A DNA stretch of 64,000 nt from Parablautia sp. Marseille-Q6255 (GCF_951230155.1 NZ_CATNVD010000007.1:105865-169864); one strand, 5' to 3'. Counted from the stretch's first letter, positions 43,497 through 53,466 are shown. The notes: generated by a model from the letters alone, not told the origin. Made by a program: numbers and translations.

Positions 43497-45584
43497 TCAC
43501 TCTTTTACATCTTTCATGCTGAAGCTCATTCTTCCCATCTTGTCTTTTCCAAGGCAAACTACCTTCACCTTATCGCCAAGGGTAAGTACGTCCTCCACGC
43601 GGTTGATTCTCTCTTTTGCAATTTTAGAAATGTGGACCATTCCCTCTTTGCCCGGTGCGAACTCAACAAAAGCACCGAATTCCTTAATGCTGACAACTTC
43701 TCCTGTAAACACCTGACCTGCTTCAAAATCTGTGACAATGATGCTGATCATCTGTGCTGCCTTATCCATCATCGCCTGATCTGTACCGCAGATAGATACT
43801 GCTCCATCGTCTGTAATGTCGATCTTCACGCCTGTGCGCTCAATAATCGTATTGATCGTCTTTCCGCGCTGTCCTACTACGTCACCGATCTTCTGCGGAT
43901 CGATCTGCATGGAGATGATCTTCGGCGCGTATTTTCCTACTGTCGGTCTCGGCTCAGAAATGCACGGCATCATGATATCATTGAGGATATACATTCTTGC
44001 CTCGCGTGTTCTCGCGATTGCTTCCTCTACGATCGGCCTTGTCAGTCCGTGGATCTTAATGTCCATCTGGATCGCTGTGATACCGTCAACTGTACCAGCC
44101 ACCTTGAAGTCCATATCGCCAAAGAAATCCTCAAGTCCCTGAATATCTGTCAGAACAATATAGTCGTCATCTGTCTCGCCTGTCACCAGTCCGCAGGAAA
44201 TACCGGCTACCATCTTTTTGATCGGTACGCCTGCTGCCATTAAGGACATCGTAGACGCACAGATACTTGCCTGTGAAGTAGATCCATTTGACTCAAATGT
44301 CTCAGATACCGTACGGATCGCATACGGGAATTCTTCTTCTGACGGAAGCACCGGAACAAGCGCTTTCTCAGCCAGAGCACCATGTCCGATCTCACGGCGT
44401 CCCGGTCCGCGGCTGACTTTCGTCTCGCCAACAGAATAAGACGGGAAATTATAATGATGCATGTATCTCTTGCTTGTAATATTCTCATCCAGTCCGTCTA
44501 CCTTCTGCATCTCAGAAAGCGGAGCAAGTGTCGTGATCGTGCAGATCTGTGTCTGACCACGCGTAAACATTGCGGAGCCATGTACTCTCGGGATAAGATC
44601 TACCTCAGCGGCAAGCGGGCGGATCTGTGTGATCGCACGGCCATCCGGACGCTTGTGATCCTTCAGGATCATCTTGCGGACAGTCTTTTTCTGATACTGG
44701 TAAATTGCTTCCGGAAGCAGCGCCAGCCACTCCTCATTCTCAGCAAATGCTTCCTCAAGCTTTGCTGTCACCTGACGGATATTCTCCTCGCGCACCTGCT
44801 TTACGTCAGTAAATACTGCTTCTTCCATCTCAGCCGGCGTAACGACCTTCTTGATCGCCTCAAACAGCTCTTCCGGGATCGCACAGCTCTCATATGCGTG
44901 CTTCGGCTTGCCTACCTCAGCCATCATTTTCTTAATAAACTCAATGATCTCCAGATTGATCGCATGACACTTGTAAATAGCGTCAAGCATCACTTCCTCT
45001 TTTACCTCATTTGCGCCTGCCTCGATCATAATGACCTTCTCGCCTGTAGAAGCGACTGTAAGCTGCAGGTCACCGTCATCCCACTGCTTCTGGGACGGAT
45101 TGACGATCAGCTCTCCGTCTACCAGACCCATCTGCGTCATCGCGCACGGACCGTCAAACGGAATATCAGAAATCGCTGTAGAGATAGCCGCTCCGAGCAT
45201 AGCTGTAAGCTCCGGACGGCACTGCGGATCAACCGACATAACCATGTTGTTGAGGGTTACGTCATTTCTGTAATCCTTCGGAAAAAGCGGACGCATAGGA
45301 CGGTCGATCACGCGGGACGTAAGGACTGCATTCTCCGATGCCTTTCCTTCTCTTTTATTGAAGCCTCCCGGAATCTTTCCGACAGAGTAGAACTTCTCCT
45401 CATACTCTACGCTGAGCGGGAAAAAATCGATCCCGTCTCTTGGCTTCTCAGAAGCCGTAGCAGTAGAGAGGACTGTAGTCTCTCCATAATGCATCAGCGC
45501 GCATCCATTTGCCTGAGCGCCCACACGACCTACGTCAACAGTGAGCGTTCTTCCTGCAAGTTCCATAGAAAAACTCTTATACAT
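43497..45584 (-). CDS. pnp: Polyribonucleotide nucleotidyltransferase (PNPase)
   Basis: About 695 residues, cytoplasmic phosphorolytic 3'-5' exoribonuclease. Two RNase PH folds (first near MYKSFSMELAGRTLTVDVG; second with GRREIGHGALAEKALVPVLP) are separated by the helical domain. The C-terminus has a KH domain (IGDVVGQRGKTINTI) and an S1 domain (FTGEVVSIKEFGAFVEF...GMVHISKI). The ATG at 45584 follows AAAAGGAGAAAGAAT; an open frame to 45695 has no ribosome site and crosses the rpsO terminator. Standard order rpsO-pnp; the strong hairpin after rpsO allows some read-through or processing, as in E. coli. Confidence 0.97.
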   Translation of the reverse strand: MYKSFSMELAGRTLTVDVGRVGAQANGCALMHYGETTVLSTATASEKPRDGIDFFPLSVEYEEKFYSVGKIPGGFNKREGKASENAVLTSRVIDRPMRPLFPKDYRNDVTLNNMVMSVDPQCRPELTAMLGAAISTAISDIPFDGPCAMTQMGLVDGELIVNPSQKQWDDGDLQLTVASTGEKVIMIEAGANEVKEEVMLDAIYKCHAINLEIIEFIKKMMAEVGKPKHAYESCAIPEELFEAIKKVVTPAEMEEAVFTDVKQVREENIRQVTAKLEEAFAENEEWLALLPEAIYQYQKKTVRKMILKDHKRPDGRAITQIRPLAAEVDLIPRVHGSAMFTRGQTQICTITTLAPLSEMQKVDGLDENITSKRYMHHYNFPSYSVGETKVSRGPGRREIGHGALAEKALVPVLPSEEEFPYAIRTVSETFESNGSTSQASICASTMSLMAAGVPIKKMVAGISCGLVTGETDDDYIVLTDIQGLEDFFGDMDFKVAGTVDGITAIQMDIKIHGLTRPIVEEAIARTREARMYILNDIMMPCISEPRPTVGKYAPKIISMQIDPQKIGDVVGQRGKTINTIIERTGVKIDITDDGAVSICGTDQAMMDKAAQMISIIVTDFEAGQVFTGEVVSIKEFGAFVEFAPGKEGMVHISKIAKERINRVEDVLTLGDKVKVVCLGKDKMGRMSFSMKDVKE

Positions 45585-45762
45585 ATTCTTTCTCCTTTTC
45601 TGATGTCTCATCACCGAATGAAACACAGCCGGATTCTGCAAAACTCCGAAACTACTGAAAAAAAGACCGATGCTCCTGTACCTCGAGCCTCCCATCTGCT
45701 TTTCAGTGGTCTCGGTGCATGTCCTGCAGTATCGCCTGTGTCAAACTGTAACTGCAAAGCAA

Positions 45763-45782
45763 GGGCGGAATCACTTCCGCCC
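45763..45782. terminator. rpsO terminator
   Basis: GGGCGGAA (45763-45770) pairs with TTCCGCCC (45775-45782) around TCAC. It lies directly after the rpsO stop codon; flanks are T-poor on the minus strand, so read-through into pnp is likely. Confidence 0.7.
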
Positions 45783-45791
45783 TCTGTTTTA

Positions 45792-46058
45792 TTATTTTCT
45801 GATTCCAAGTTTTGCAATCAGCTCACGGTATCCGTCAAGATTTGTCTTCTTCAGGTATGCGAGAAGTCCACGTCTCTGACCTACCATCTTCAGCAGACCT
45901 CTTCTGGAATGATGATCCTTCGGATGTGTCTTCAGATGCTCTGTCAGCTCCTGGATTCTTGCTGTAAGAACTGCGATCTGTACCTCCGGTGAACCTGTGT
46001 CGCCCGGTGTTCTTGCATACTCGTTGATGATTGCTGTTTTCTTCTCTTTAGAAATCAT
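45792..46058 (-). CDS. rpsO: 30S ribosomal protein S15
   Basis: 88 residues, full length. Typical S15 blocks are visible: [36 protein letters not shown] and the C-terminal [22 protein letters not shown]. It binds the 16S rRNA platform. The ATG at 46058 follows CAGGAGGATTT; the longer frame to 46181 covers the leader and promoter. The untranslated leader of about 80 bases could hold an S15 autoregulatory site, as in other bacteria; I do not see a certain one. Confidence 0.98.
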   Translation of the reverse strand: MISKEKKTAIINEYARTPGDTGSPEVQIAVLTARIQELTEHLKTHPKDHHSRRGLLKMVGQRRGLLAYLKKTNLDGYRELIAKLGIRK

Positions 46059-46149
46059 AATAAATCCTCCTGTTTTCTGATCGCCTGCTACCAAGCCAGT
46101 GGTCGGAGACTCCATACTGCTGGGTGGCGGCTGAATTTCATACCTGTTC

Positions 46150-46178
46150 AATATAACATACGTTCCCGGTTCCGTCAA
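46150..46178 (-). promoter_or_regulatory. rpsO promoter
   Basis: Minus strand TTGACG (complement 46173-46178), 17-base spacer, TATATT (complement 46150-46155), in front of the rpsO leader and just past the DUF3592 gene. Confidence 0.82.
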
Positions 46179-46190
46179 CAAAAAAGTAAG

Positions 46191-46637
46191 CTAAATCTCT
46201 ACCCTGGCTGCATACAGCAAAAACAACGCACAGCCTGCCAGGATCAGTACGACTCCGCTGATCCCGAAAAGCTCTGCGATCAGCTTTCTTTTGTCACGCG
46301 ATGCAATGCGAAACTGCTCCGGTCTGGCCGGATTATAACAAAGCGTCACCCTCTGATGCATACGGTACGGACACGGGTAGGTATCTGCGGTATCTTTTAC
46401 CTTTACGGGACGCCCATCCGCAAAGAATTCAAATACTGCCACCTGATTGTTGCGAAATTCTGTTTGCGGTGCATCTGCGCTGCGCGGTCTTGTGATAATA
46501 TCTACCACCTCCGCCTGCACGCGTCTCGCATAAGGGTCCTTTCTGCCGGAAATATACTTAAGTATCACGCCCGTAAGCGCGCTGACAAACCCCATAACAA
46601 ATAGCAGACAGCTCACTCCCCACAGACTGTCATACAT
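46191..46637 (-). CDS. DUF3592 family membrane protein
   Basis: 148 residues, hydrophobic segments near residues 7-27 and 121-142 with an extracytoplasmic or cytoplasmic beta-rich domain between (VQAEVVDI...FEFFADGRPVKV...RVTLCYNPARPEQFRI). The last motif, YNPxxPEQF, is typical of DUF3592. Function unknown. Start follows AAAGGAGTATTTCC and overlaps the ribF stop by 8 bases, so it is the last gene of the rimP-infB-truB-ribF transcript. Confidence 0.8.
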   Translation of the reverse strand: MYDSLWGVSCLLFVMGFVSALTGVILKYISGRKDPYARRVQAEVVDIITRPRSADAPQTEFRNNQVAVFEFFADGRPVKVKDTADTYPCPYRMHQRVTLCYNPARPEQFRIASRDKRKLIAELFGISGVVLILAGCALFLLYAARVEI

Positions 46638-47523
46638 GGAAATACTCCTTTCCTGCCAGCAGGTCGCTGCTCATCTGTTCTTTCAGCTTTTCCACTGAAG
46701 CGAATTTCTGCTCCGGGCGCCGAAACTTCAGCAGACTGACCTGCGCCTCACATCCATATACTTCTTCACTCATACCATATAAATACGTCTCTACACCAAG
46801 AAACGTACCATCTACCGTCGGTTTATAACCGATATTCGTAACGCCGCAGTATACCCTTCCATTCAGTGCCGTATGACTGAAATAAACGCCCTGCGGCGGA
46901 AGAAGCTTGCGCGGCTCGGGAACCAGATTGATCGTAGGCATGCCGATCCGGCGCCCGAGCTGCTTTCCATGGCAGATGATTCCCTCCACCGGATAAGGAC
47001 TGCCCAGGAGCTTGCCGACCAGCTCCATGTCTGCCCTGGCAAGCGCCTCCCGCACATAGGTGCTGCTGATGTCCCGTTTTCCGTAACACTCTTTTTCAAC
47101 AATTTCAACGGTATAGCCATACTTTTTGCCAAACGCGGCAAGCATTTTCGCATCACCTGTCCGGTCCTTTCCAAACCGGAAATCTGTCCCCACCACAATG
47201 TGCTCTGTCTTCAGCCGCCTGATAAGGATCTCCTCTATAAAGGTCTGCGGCTCCATCCCAAGTATCTCCGGGACAAACGGACACCGGATCATACAGTCCA
47301 TGCCGTACTGCTCCAGCCTTTTTCTCTTTTCCTCAGCAGTCAGAAGCACTGGCACCTGATCCGGCGCGATCGTGAACACAACGGATCTGCAGTCCGGTCT
47401 GCGATATGCCTGGACACGCCGGATCAGCTTCTGATGCCCGCGATGCAGACCGTCAAATTTGCCCAGAGTGACTACGCTTGGAACATCCATGTGAAACTGT
47501 GCGATCTGATCCATATATTTCAT
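46630..47523 (-). CDS. ribF: Riboflavin kinase / FAD synthetase
   Basis: 297 residues, cytoplasmic bifunctional enzyme: ATP + riboflavin to FMN, and FMN + ATP to FAD. The N-terminal nucleotidyltransferase domain has GKFDGLHRGHQKLI (the HxGH motif) and RDISSTYVREAL. The C-terminal riboflavin kinase domain has GKQLGRRIGMPTINL and GVYFSHTALNGRVYCGVTNIG. It follows truB in the usual Firmicute order. The ribosome site is weak (GAAAGAGACAG), with translation probably coupled to upstream genes. Confidence 0.96.
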   Translation of the reverse strand: MKYMDQIAQFHMDVPSVVTLGKFDGLHRGHQKLIRRVQAYRRPDCRSVVFTIAPDQVPVLLTAEEKRKRLEQYGMDCMIRCPFVPEILGMEPQTFIEEILIRRLKTEHIVVGTDFRFGKDRTGDAKMLAAFGKKYGYTVEIVEKECYGKRDISSTYVREALARADMELVGKLLGSPYPVEGIICHGKQLGRRIGMPTINLVPEPRKLLPPQGVYFSHTALNGRVYCGVTNIGYKPTVDGTFLGVETYLYGMSEEVYGCEAQVSLLKFRRPEQKFASVEKLKEQMSSDLLAGKEYFHV

Positions 47524-47578
47524 CTGTCTCTTTCGTCAGCTCCTTCTTTTGCAGCGGCTGCTCCGCTGCCGTATGATC

Positions 47579-48481
47579 TTACAGAAACATCTTTACTGCT
47601 CTGTAGCTGTCTTTTTCCGCTTTCCATTCATATACTGCAAGAAACCTGCCATCCTGGCTGTACAGTCTTATCTGCATGCCGTCCTGCGGCCGGTTCTCAC
47701 CCTCCAAAGCTAAAGCTCCCCTGCCAAGCGGATTTCCGTTTTGTACCAGACGCAGCGCTTTTTCTAAAAGTACTGCTTTGGGAAGCTGGAGAAACACAGA
47801 GTCTGTACTTCGGATGATCTCCTCCAGTCTTCCTTCATCCCGATATTGTTCGATCGCCGCAAGCGTCACACTTTCCTCCTCCAGAAACGGACCGACACGC
47901 GTGCGAAGAAGCGTTTTCATACATCCGCCGCAGCCAAGTGCTGCTCCAATATCATGGCACAGGGTGCGGATATAGGTGCCCTTCGAGCATTCAACCGAAA
48001 ACTCTACCTCTGGCAGATCGATTCTTTCGATCTCTATCCGGCTTACTGTAATCTTCCTTGCTCTGCGCTCCACCTCAACACCCTGACGCGCAAGCTCATA
48101 GAGCTTTTTTCCATTTACCTTCAGTGCCGAATACATCGGCGGGATCTGCTCCTGTTCCCCTGTAAACCGGCTGATACATGCACGCACCTCTTCCGGTGAG
48201 CAGGTAACCTCCGCCTTTGAGAGGATTTCCCCTGTCATGTCCTGCGTATCCGTCACTGTGCCGAGCATAAGCACCGCCCGGTATTCCTTTGTCTTATCTG
48301 CAAGAAGCTCGCAGACCTTCGTCGCCCTTCCAAGACAAACCGGAAGCACGCCCTGCGCCTCCGGATCCAGTGTCCCTGTATGACCAATTTTTTTCTGTTT
48401 CAAGATTCCCCGCAGCTTTGCCACTACATCATGAGAAGTAAAGCCGCGTTCTTTGTATACATTAATAATGCCGTCAATCAA
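47579..48481 (-). CDS. truB: tRNA pseudouridine synthase B
   Basis: 300 residues; makes pseudouridine 55 in the T loop of tRNAs. The catalytic aspartate is in HTGTLDPEAQGVLPV (D40 region); KTKEYRAVLMLG and CSKGTYIRTLCHDIG are family blocks; the C-terminus carries a PUA-like domain. The start appears to be TTG at 48481 (MIDGIINVYKERGFTSHD), with AAAGGTGG six bases upstream, overlapping the nrnA stop codon by 8 bases; there is no nearby ATG in frame. Confidence 0.95.
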   Translation of the reverse strand: MIDGIINVYKERGFTSHDVVAKLRGILKQKKIGHTGTLDPEAQGVLPVCLGRATKVCELLADKTKEYRAVLMLGTVTDTQDMTGEILSKAEVTCSPEEVRACISRFTGEQEQIPPMYSALKVNGKKLYELARQGVEVERRARKITVSRIEIERIDLPEVEFSVECSKGTYIRTLCHDIGAALGCGGCMKTLLRTRVGPFLEEESVTLAAIEQYRDEGRLEEIIRSTDSVFLQLPKAVLLEKALRLVQNGNPLGRGALALEGENRPQDGMQIRLYSQDGRFLAVYEWKAEKDSYRAVKMFL

Positions 48482-49442
48482 GATTTTCCACCTTTTGCAG
48501 CTGCTGCTCGATATGCAGCGTAATATTATTTACCACATCATAAATGCTTCCCTGCATTGCGCACCCTGCGGCACGTACATGCCCGCCGCCGCCAAAATAT
48601 CCGGCCACAACGCTCACATCTACACATTCCTTAGAGCGCAGACTCACCTTATACTCACGCGGAGCAGTCTCGTAGATAAAGATCGCTACTTCTACTCCCG
48701 CCGTGCTCATCAGCACCTGTACGATCCCGTCAAGGTCTGACGGTTCTACGCCGTAAAACTCCATATCCTTTTGCCGGACTGCGCTAAAGATCACCTTCTT
48801 ATCCATCACCAGAATACTTTCCAGAAGCGCTCTTCCCAGAATCTGATTCTGATGATACGTCTTCTCATAAAAAGTATGGTTGATAATTTTAGAACAGTTG
48901 ATCCCCTTTCGCATCAGCTTCGCCGCAATCTCCATTGTCTCCGGCGAGGTACAGGAATGACGAAATACGCCTGTGTCGTGTACAATGCCCATATACAGGG
49001 CTTCTGCACTCTCATACGGAAGTTTTTCTTCATCCAGTATCCCAAATACCAGCTCAGAGGTAGAGCTTGCCTCCGGAACAATATAATTGATCTGTGCAAA
49101 CCCGCCATTGCTAATATGGTGGTCTATGCAGATTGTTTTTGCCGCCCCCGTACAGTATCCTGCCGCCCTGCCCAGCCGCTTGATATCTGAACAGTCCAGG
49201 CCAAAGAACACATCGTACGTTTTCTCCTGCTCAAAATCATGGCAGATCTGAGAAACTCCGGCAAGCATCTGAAAGGCAGCCGGTATCGGTTCAAGATATA
49301 CGGTCGTCTCAATCTCTGGATAATTCTTTTTCAGATAATGATACAGACCCAGGCATGCCCCCACTGCATCGCCGTCCGGTCTGATGTGCCCTGCTATAGC
49401 AACCGACTTCACGCCGTTTAGTTCACCTGCAAGATTAATCAT
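48474..49442 (-). CDS. nrnA: DHH-family phosphoesterase, NrnA-like nanoRNase/pAp phosphatase
   Basis: 322 residues. DHH motifs are AGHIRPDGDAVGACLGLYH, GLDCSDIKRLG and CIDHHISN; the DHHA1 domain has GGGGHVRAAGCAMQG. NrnA degrades 2-5 nucleotide RNAs and dephosphorylates pAp; in Firmicutes the gene commonly sits between rbfA and truB, as here. The specific activity is family inference. Confidence 0.9.
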   Translation of the reverse strand: MINLAGELNGVKSVAIAGHIRPDGDAVGACLGLYHYLKKNYPEIETTVYLEPIPAAFQMLAGVSQICHDFEQEKTYDVFFGLDCSDIKRLGRAAGYCTGAAKTICIDHHISNGGFAQINYIVPEASSTSELVFGILDEEKLPYESAEALYMGIVHDTGVFRHSCTSPETMEIAAKLMRKGINCSKIINHTFYEKTYHQNQILGRALLESILVMDKKVIFSAVRQKDMEFYGVEPSDLDGIVQVLMSTAGVEVAIFIYETAPREYKVSLRSKECVDVSVVAGYFGGGGHVRAAGCAMQGSIYDVVNNITLHIEQQLQKVENLD

Positions 49443-49559
49443 CGAAATCCATCCTCTCCTAAATAGAACAGTTCAGCCATCTGCAAAGTATAATCGCAGT
49501 GCGATTCCTGCGGCGCATTTTATTGCGCACGGCCAGACTGTCACCTTAAATAAGCAATA

Positions 49560-49928
49560 TCACTGCTTTTCCTGATCAGAACTGATCACATCATCGATCA
49601 GGCGGGACATATTCACCCCATATTCGATCGACTGATCCAATATAAACCGGATCTCCGGTGTGTTGCGCAGATTCACACTGCGCGCAAGCTGGCGGCGGAT
49701 ATACCCCTCTGCACTCTTTAAGCCGGCCAGCGTATCTGCCGCTGCCTTCTCATCCCCCAGAACGGAAATGTACGCCTTACAGGTCTTAAGATCAGGCGCA
49801 ACCTCAACCGCTACCACTGATGTCATGGGTGCGATCCGCGGATCCTTGATCTCATTTTGTATGATCGTAGACAGCTCCTTTTGAACCTCGCCGTTGATCC
49901 TCGTGTTTTTAATACTGTTTTTTCTCAT
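49560..49928 (-). CDS. rbfA: Ribosome-binding factor A
   Basis: 122 residues, KH-like fold; binds the 30S subunit during 16S rRNA maturation. Family marks are INGEVQKELSTIIQNEIKDPRI and the CKAYISVLG strand followed by LKSAEGYIRRQLA. Placed between infB and nrnA as in the standard cluster. Start follows AAGGCGGCGATCGTT. A folded 128-base intergenic element separates it from infB. Confidence 0.96.
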   Translation of the reverse strand: MRKNSIKNTRINGEVQKELSTIIQNEIKDPRIAPMTSVVAVEVAPDLKTCKAYISVLGDEKAAADTLAGLKSAEGYIRRQLARSVNLRNTPEIRFILDQSIEYGVNMSRLIDDVISSDQEKQ

Positions 49929-49975
49929 AACGATCGCCGCCTTTTCCTTTCACTTCGTCCTTTTTCCATAGTTCC

Positions 49976-50103
49976 ATGAGCCGTGCCGACCTCGATTTTG
50001 CTTCGCTTCTTCTCGGTCGCGGGCATTCGCCCTATAAAATCGCCGTCTGACAAATTCGGCTGCCAGCAGCCAATTTGTCATCCGTCGATTTTGCACGGCT
50101 CAT
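49976..50103. repeat. Structured intergenic element between infB and rbfA
   Basis: The element is bounded by a perfect 11-bp inverted repeat: ATGAGCCGTGC (49976-49986) and GCACGGCTCAT (50093-50103). Inside lies a strong hairpin, TGACAAATT (50048-50056) with AATTTGTCA (50072-50080), extended by GGCTG/CAGCC and by outer AAAATCG/CGATTTT. A further GGGC...GCCC hairpin (near 50020-50033) follows on the minus strand. It fills the whole gap between the two genes and has no ORF. It may be a MITE or an RNA processing/attenuation structure inside the operon. Confidence 0.65.
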
Positions 50104-50105
50104 TG

Positions 50106-53100
50106 TTATCGCGGAACTTCTACCATGGTGTAGGCTTCTACGCGGTCTTCTTCTTTGATATCGTTGAATTTTTCAAATACAAGACCACACTCGTAGCCTG
50201 CCTTTACTTCTTTTACATCGTCCTTGAAACGCTTCAGGGATGCCACAGCGCCGTCGAAGATCACCTTGTCATCACGCATGATCCTTGCGGAGCAGCCTCT
50301 CTGGAATACGCCGTCAAGCACATAGGAGCCTGCGATTGTTCCGACACCGGAAGCCTTGAAGGTCTGGCGTACTTCTGCGTGGCCGATCACCTTTTCTTCA
50401 AATACCGGATCGAGCATACCCTTCATTGCAGCCTCCACATCTGCGATCGCATCGTAGATGACACGGTAGAGACGCACGTCTACGCCCTCGCGCTCTGCCG
50501 TAGCCTTGGCTGTCGCATCCGGACGCACATTAAATCCTATGATGATCGCATTGGATGCAGATGCCAGCGTGACGTCGGATTCATTGATCGCACCTACTCC
50601 TCCGTGGATGATCTTGACAACAACCTCTTCATTTGAAAGCTTCAGGAGGCTCTGCTTTACAGCCTCGACCGAACCCTGTACATCCGCCTTTACGATGATG
50701 CCAAGCTCTTTGAGGTTGCCTGCCTGAATCTGAGTGAACAGATCATCCAGCGACATTCTTGCTTTTGTCTCCTCAAGCATCCGCTCTCTGCCCTCACTGA
50801 TAAAGGTCTCTGCAAAGCTTCTTGCTTCCTTTTCATTGTCCATAGACATAAAGATCTCACCTGCATTCGGCACATCGCTAAACCCAAGGATCTCTACCGG
50901 AGTAGATGGCCCTGCCTCTTTTACACGGCGTCCTTTATCATCCATCATAGCTCTGACTTTTCCATAACAGGAGCCTGCTGCGATCGGATCGCCGACATGC
51001 AGCGTACCCTTTTGTACCAGAACAGTAGCTACCGGACCCTTGCCCTTGTCAAGCTCGGCCTCGATCACAAGACCTCTTGCCTTTCTCTTCGGGTTTGCTT
51101 TCAGCTCGGATACCTCTGCCGTCAGAAGGATCATTTCAAGCAGTGTATCGATACCTTCCTGCGTATGTGCGGACACCGGAACAAAAATAGTGCTTCCGCC
51201 CCAGTCCTCCGGTATCAGCTCGTACTCGGACAGCTCCTGTTTTACGCGATCCACGTTTGCACTCGGCTTATCGATCTTGTTGATCGCAACAATGATCTCA
51301 ATCCCTGCTGCCTTCGCATGGCTGATCGCCTCAACCGTCTGCGGCATCACGCCGTCATCTGCTGCCACAACGAGGATCGCGATATCTGTCGCATTTGCTC
51401 CACGCATACGCATTGCTGTGAACGCTTCATGTCCCGGTGTATCGAGGAAGGTGATCTTCTGTCCGCCAACAGATACAACATATGCACCAATGTGCTGTGT
51501 GATTCCACCTGCCTCTTTATCAATCACGTGTGTGTTGCGGATCGCATCCAGAAGCGATGTCTTACCATGGTCAACGTGTCCCATAACGCAGACAACCGGT
51601 GAACGCGGTACCAGTGTCTCCTGTGCATCGTCTTCTTCTTTGAGAAGCTCCTCGATCACGTTTACCTTTACTTCTTTTTCACAGATACAGTTGAACTCCA
51701 GTGCGATCTCCTCTGCCTTGTCGAAATCGACCTCCTGATTCACTGTAACCATTGTCCCCTGAAGGAAGAGCTTCTTAACAACAGCAGACGGCTGCACCTT
51801 CATCGCCTCTGCAAGCTCTGAGATCGTCAGACGCTCCGGAAGCGTAATTGTGCGGATCGTCTCTTCCGGCTTCTCTGCCGGCTTTTGCTCCGGCGCTTTT
51901 GTATTCTGGTTCTTCTTGAAGCCGTTCTTTCCATTCTGGCGTACATTCTTTTCCATTCTTTCGAGCTTATCACCCTTATCACTGCGGTTTCTGTCCCCGC
52001 GCTCTGTACGCTTTCTGCTCTCCTTCTCCAGAGGCTTTGACTCTGCCGGCGCCTTCGGGATATTTACTGAACGGCCTCTGCCGGCGCCTTCACCCTGGTA
52101 ACGGCCTCCCTGACCACGGTTTCCGCCGTCATTTGAGTAACGGCCTCCCTGGCCACGGTTTCCGCCGTCGTTTGAATAACGGCCTCCCTGGCCACGGTTT
52201 CCGCCGTCGTTTGAGTAACGGCCTCCCTGACCACGGTTTCCGCCGTCATTTGAGTAACGGCCTCCCTGGCCGCGGTTTCCGCCGTCATTTGAGTAACGGC
52301 CTCCCTGACCGCGGTTCCCGCCGTCGTTTGAATAACGGCCTCCCTGGCCACGGTTGCCACCGTCATTTGAGTAACGGCCTCCTTGGCCACGGTTCCCGCC
52401 GTCATTTGAATAACGGCCTCCCTGGCCGCGGTTCCCGCCGTCACCCTGGTAGCGACCTGTCTGGCTGCGGTTTCCGCCATCGCCCTGATAGCGGTTTCCT
52501 GACTGAGCCTGCGGTCTTGTCTGTGAGGCAGCCGGAGTCTGTGCCGGTTTTGTCTGCACAGAAGGGATTTCCTGTGCCTTAACTGGCTGCGTCTTTGCTT
52601 CTGAGGAAGTCTTCTGGACTTCTGTCTGCTGCTTTGCCTGTACCTGTACCGTAACCTGCTCCGCAGTCTTTACCTGGGAAGGCTGTGCCGTCTGACTGTG
52701 CGAACGGCTCTCGGCCGTACTTTGTGCTTTTGTCACAGGCTGCTGTGCTTTCGCGCCTGACTGGCTCTGTGTCCTCGGCTTTGCGCCCTGCGGTCTTGGT
52801 CTGCTTCCCGGCTTTACCATACCTGTCTTACTGTTTTGAGGACGGAACACCTGGATAATATTTTTCTTCTTCGGGTGTGTGCCACCTTCTCCTTCAGTTT
52901 TTTTAACGGAATCCTTTTCAACCATCTTATCCGGATTCTGCTCCATACGTTCATCCTCCTTTATACTGTCCGGTTTCTGTCTGAATAATACCCGGATTTT
53001 TCCTGCATCTGTCTCTTCCACATTACTCATGTGACTCTTCACTTCTACTCCGTTTTTCAACAGAGCCTGAATAATCTCTTTATTTTCTCTGTTCAATTCC

Positions 53101-53132
53101 TTAGCCAGTTCATGAACTCTGATTTTTGCCAT
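50106..53132 (-). CDS. infB: Translation initiation factor IF-2 with repeat-expanded N-terminus
   Basis: About 1008 residues, cytoplasmic GTPase that brings initiator tRNA to the ribosome. The N-terminus starts [20 protein letters not shown] (IF2_N), then a long disordered Q/T/S/R/G-rich linker. Residues about 214-350 contain eight near-perfect 13-residue repeats [13 protein letters not shown] flanked by variants with QGDGGNR. A second IF2_N helix block follows ([20 protein letters not shown]). G1 is [12 protein letters not shown] near 517, with DTPGHEAF and NKIDKP. ATG 53132 follows GGAGGTAGTGAGT, not the ATG at 53147. Its start lies inside the ylxQ coding region (23-base overlap). Confidence 0.97.
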   Translation of the reverse strand: MAKIRVHELAKELNRENKEIIQALLKNGVEVKSHMSNVEETDAGKIRVLFRQKPDSIKEDERMEQNPDKMVEKDSVKKTEGEGGTHPKKKNIIQVFRPQNSKTGMVKPGSRPRPQGAKPRTQSQSGAKAQQPVTKAQSTAESRSHSQTAQPSQVKTAEQVTVQVQAKQQTEVQKTSSEAKTQPVKAQEIPSVQTKPAQTPAASQTRPQAQSGNRYQGDGGNRSQTGRYQGDGGNRGQGGRYSNDGGNRGQGGRYSNDGGNRGQGGRYSNDGGNRGQGGRYSNDGGNRGQGGRYSNDGGNRGQGGRYSNDGGNRGQGGRYSNDGGNRGQGGRYSNDGGNRGQGGRYQGEGAGRGRSVNIPKAPAESKPLEKESRKRTERGDRNRSDKGDKLERMEKNVRQNGKNGFKKNQNTKAPEQKPAEKPEETIRTITLPERLTISELAEAMKVQPSAVVKKLFLQGTMVTVNQEVDFDKAEEIALEFNCICEKEVKVNVIEELLKEEDDAQETLVPRSPVVCVMGHVDHGKTSLLDAIRNTHVIDKEAGGITQHIGAYVVSVGGQKITFLDTPGHEAFTAMRMRGANATDIAILVVAADDGVMPQTVEAISHAKAAGIEIIVAINKIDKPSANVDRVKQELSEYELIPEDWGGSTIFVPVSAHTQEGIDTLLEMILLTAEVSELKANPKRKARGLVIEAELDKGKGPVATVLVQKGTLHVGDPIAAGSCYGKVRAMMDDKGRRVKEAGPSTPVEILGFSDVPNAGEIFMSMDNEKEARSFAETFISEGRERMLEETKARMSLDDLFTQIQAGNLKELGIIVKADVQGSVEAVKQSLLKLSNEEVVVKIIHGGVGAINESDVTLASASNAIIIGFNVRPDATAKATAEREGVDVRLYRVIYDAIADVEAAMKGMLDPVFEEKVIGHAEVRQTFKASGVGTIAGSYVLDGVFQRGCSARIMRDDKVIFDGAVASLKRFKDDVKEVKAGYECGLVFEKFNDIKEEDRVEAYTMVEVPR
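52075..52490. repeat. 39-bp tandem repeat array inside infB
   Basis: Eight copies of a 39-base unit (core CGGCCTCCCTGGCCACGG then TTTCCGCCGTCATTTGAGTAA), plus degenerate units at both ends. Copies differ mostly at silent positions (ACGG/GCGG, TTT/TTC, GTCA/GTCG, GAG/GAA). They encode the [13 protein letters not shown] repeats of IF-2. There are no spacers, so this is not a CRISPR. Confidence 0.9.
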
Positions 53133-53466
53133 ACTCACTACCTCCATCCTTCCTGCTTTCCATCTTTTTCTCTATCGCTCTCGAAAGCCCGCTGTCCATC
53201 ACCGCCAGGGATGCTCTGAATTCACATCCGATCGCCGCTCCGAGCTCTTCTTTTGTGCCATAGAAAAATGCCGGTACTTCGTAGAAGGTACACATATTCC
53301 GGAATTTCTTTTTTGTATTATCTGAAGCCTCTTCCGAAATAATGACAAGACTGGCTTTGCCTGATTTGACTGCATTCTCGGTTTGAAACTCACCGGCTGC
53401 AATCTTGCCTGCTTTCTTTGCTATTCCTACCAGCGACAATATACTATCTTTTTTCAATCGCTTCAA
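53110..53466 (-). CDS. ylxQ: L7Ae-family RNA-binding protein YlxQ
   Basis: 118 residues, L7Ae/L30e fold: [20 protein letters not shown] and the kink-turn-binding [16 protein letters not shown] region. YlxQ-type proteins bind kink-turn RNA; no enzyme activity is expected. It overlaps ylxR upstream (23 bases, with the ylxR stop) and infB downstream, as in the usual nusA-ylxR-ylxQ-infB order. The last 15 residues ([12 protein letters not shown]) are hydrophilic and overlap the infB ribosome site. Confidence 0.92.
   Translation of the reverse strand: MKRLKKDSILSLVGIAKKAGKIAAGEFQTENAVKSGKASLVIISEEASDNTKKKFRNMCTFYEVPAFFYGTKEELGAAIGCEFRASLAVMDSGLSRAIEKKMESRKDGGSEYGKNQSS

Noticed and set aside
44382..45992. 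Long plus-strand open frame (536 codons) over pnp and rpsO
   Set aside because: It is the mirror of the pnp/rpsO coding strand. The product is composed of R, L, C and H runs with no domain, has no ribosome site, and the opposite strand encodes clear PNPase and S15.
50997..51738. Plus-strand open frames opposite the IF-2 GTPase domain
   Set aside because: Shadow frames; no start signals and no similarity to known proteins.
52075..52490. Possible CRISPR array
   Set aside because: The 39-bp units are directly adjacent without unique spacers and encode in-frame peptide repeats of IF-2.
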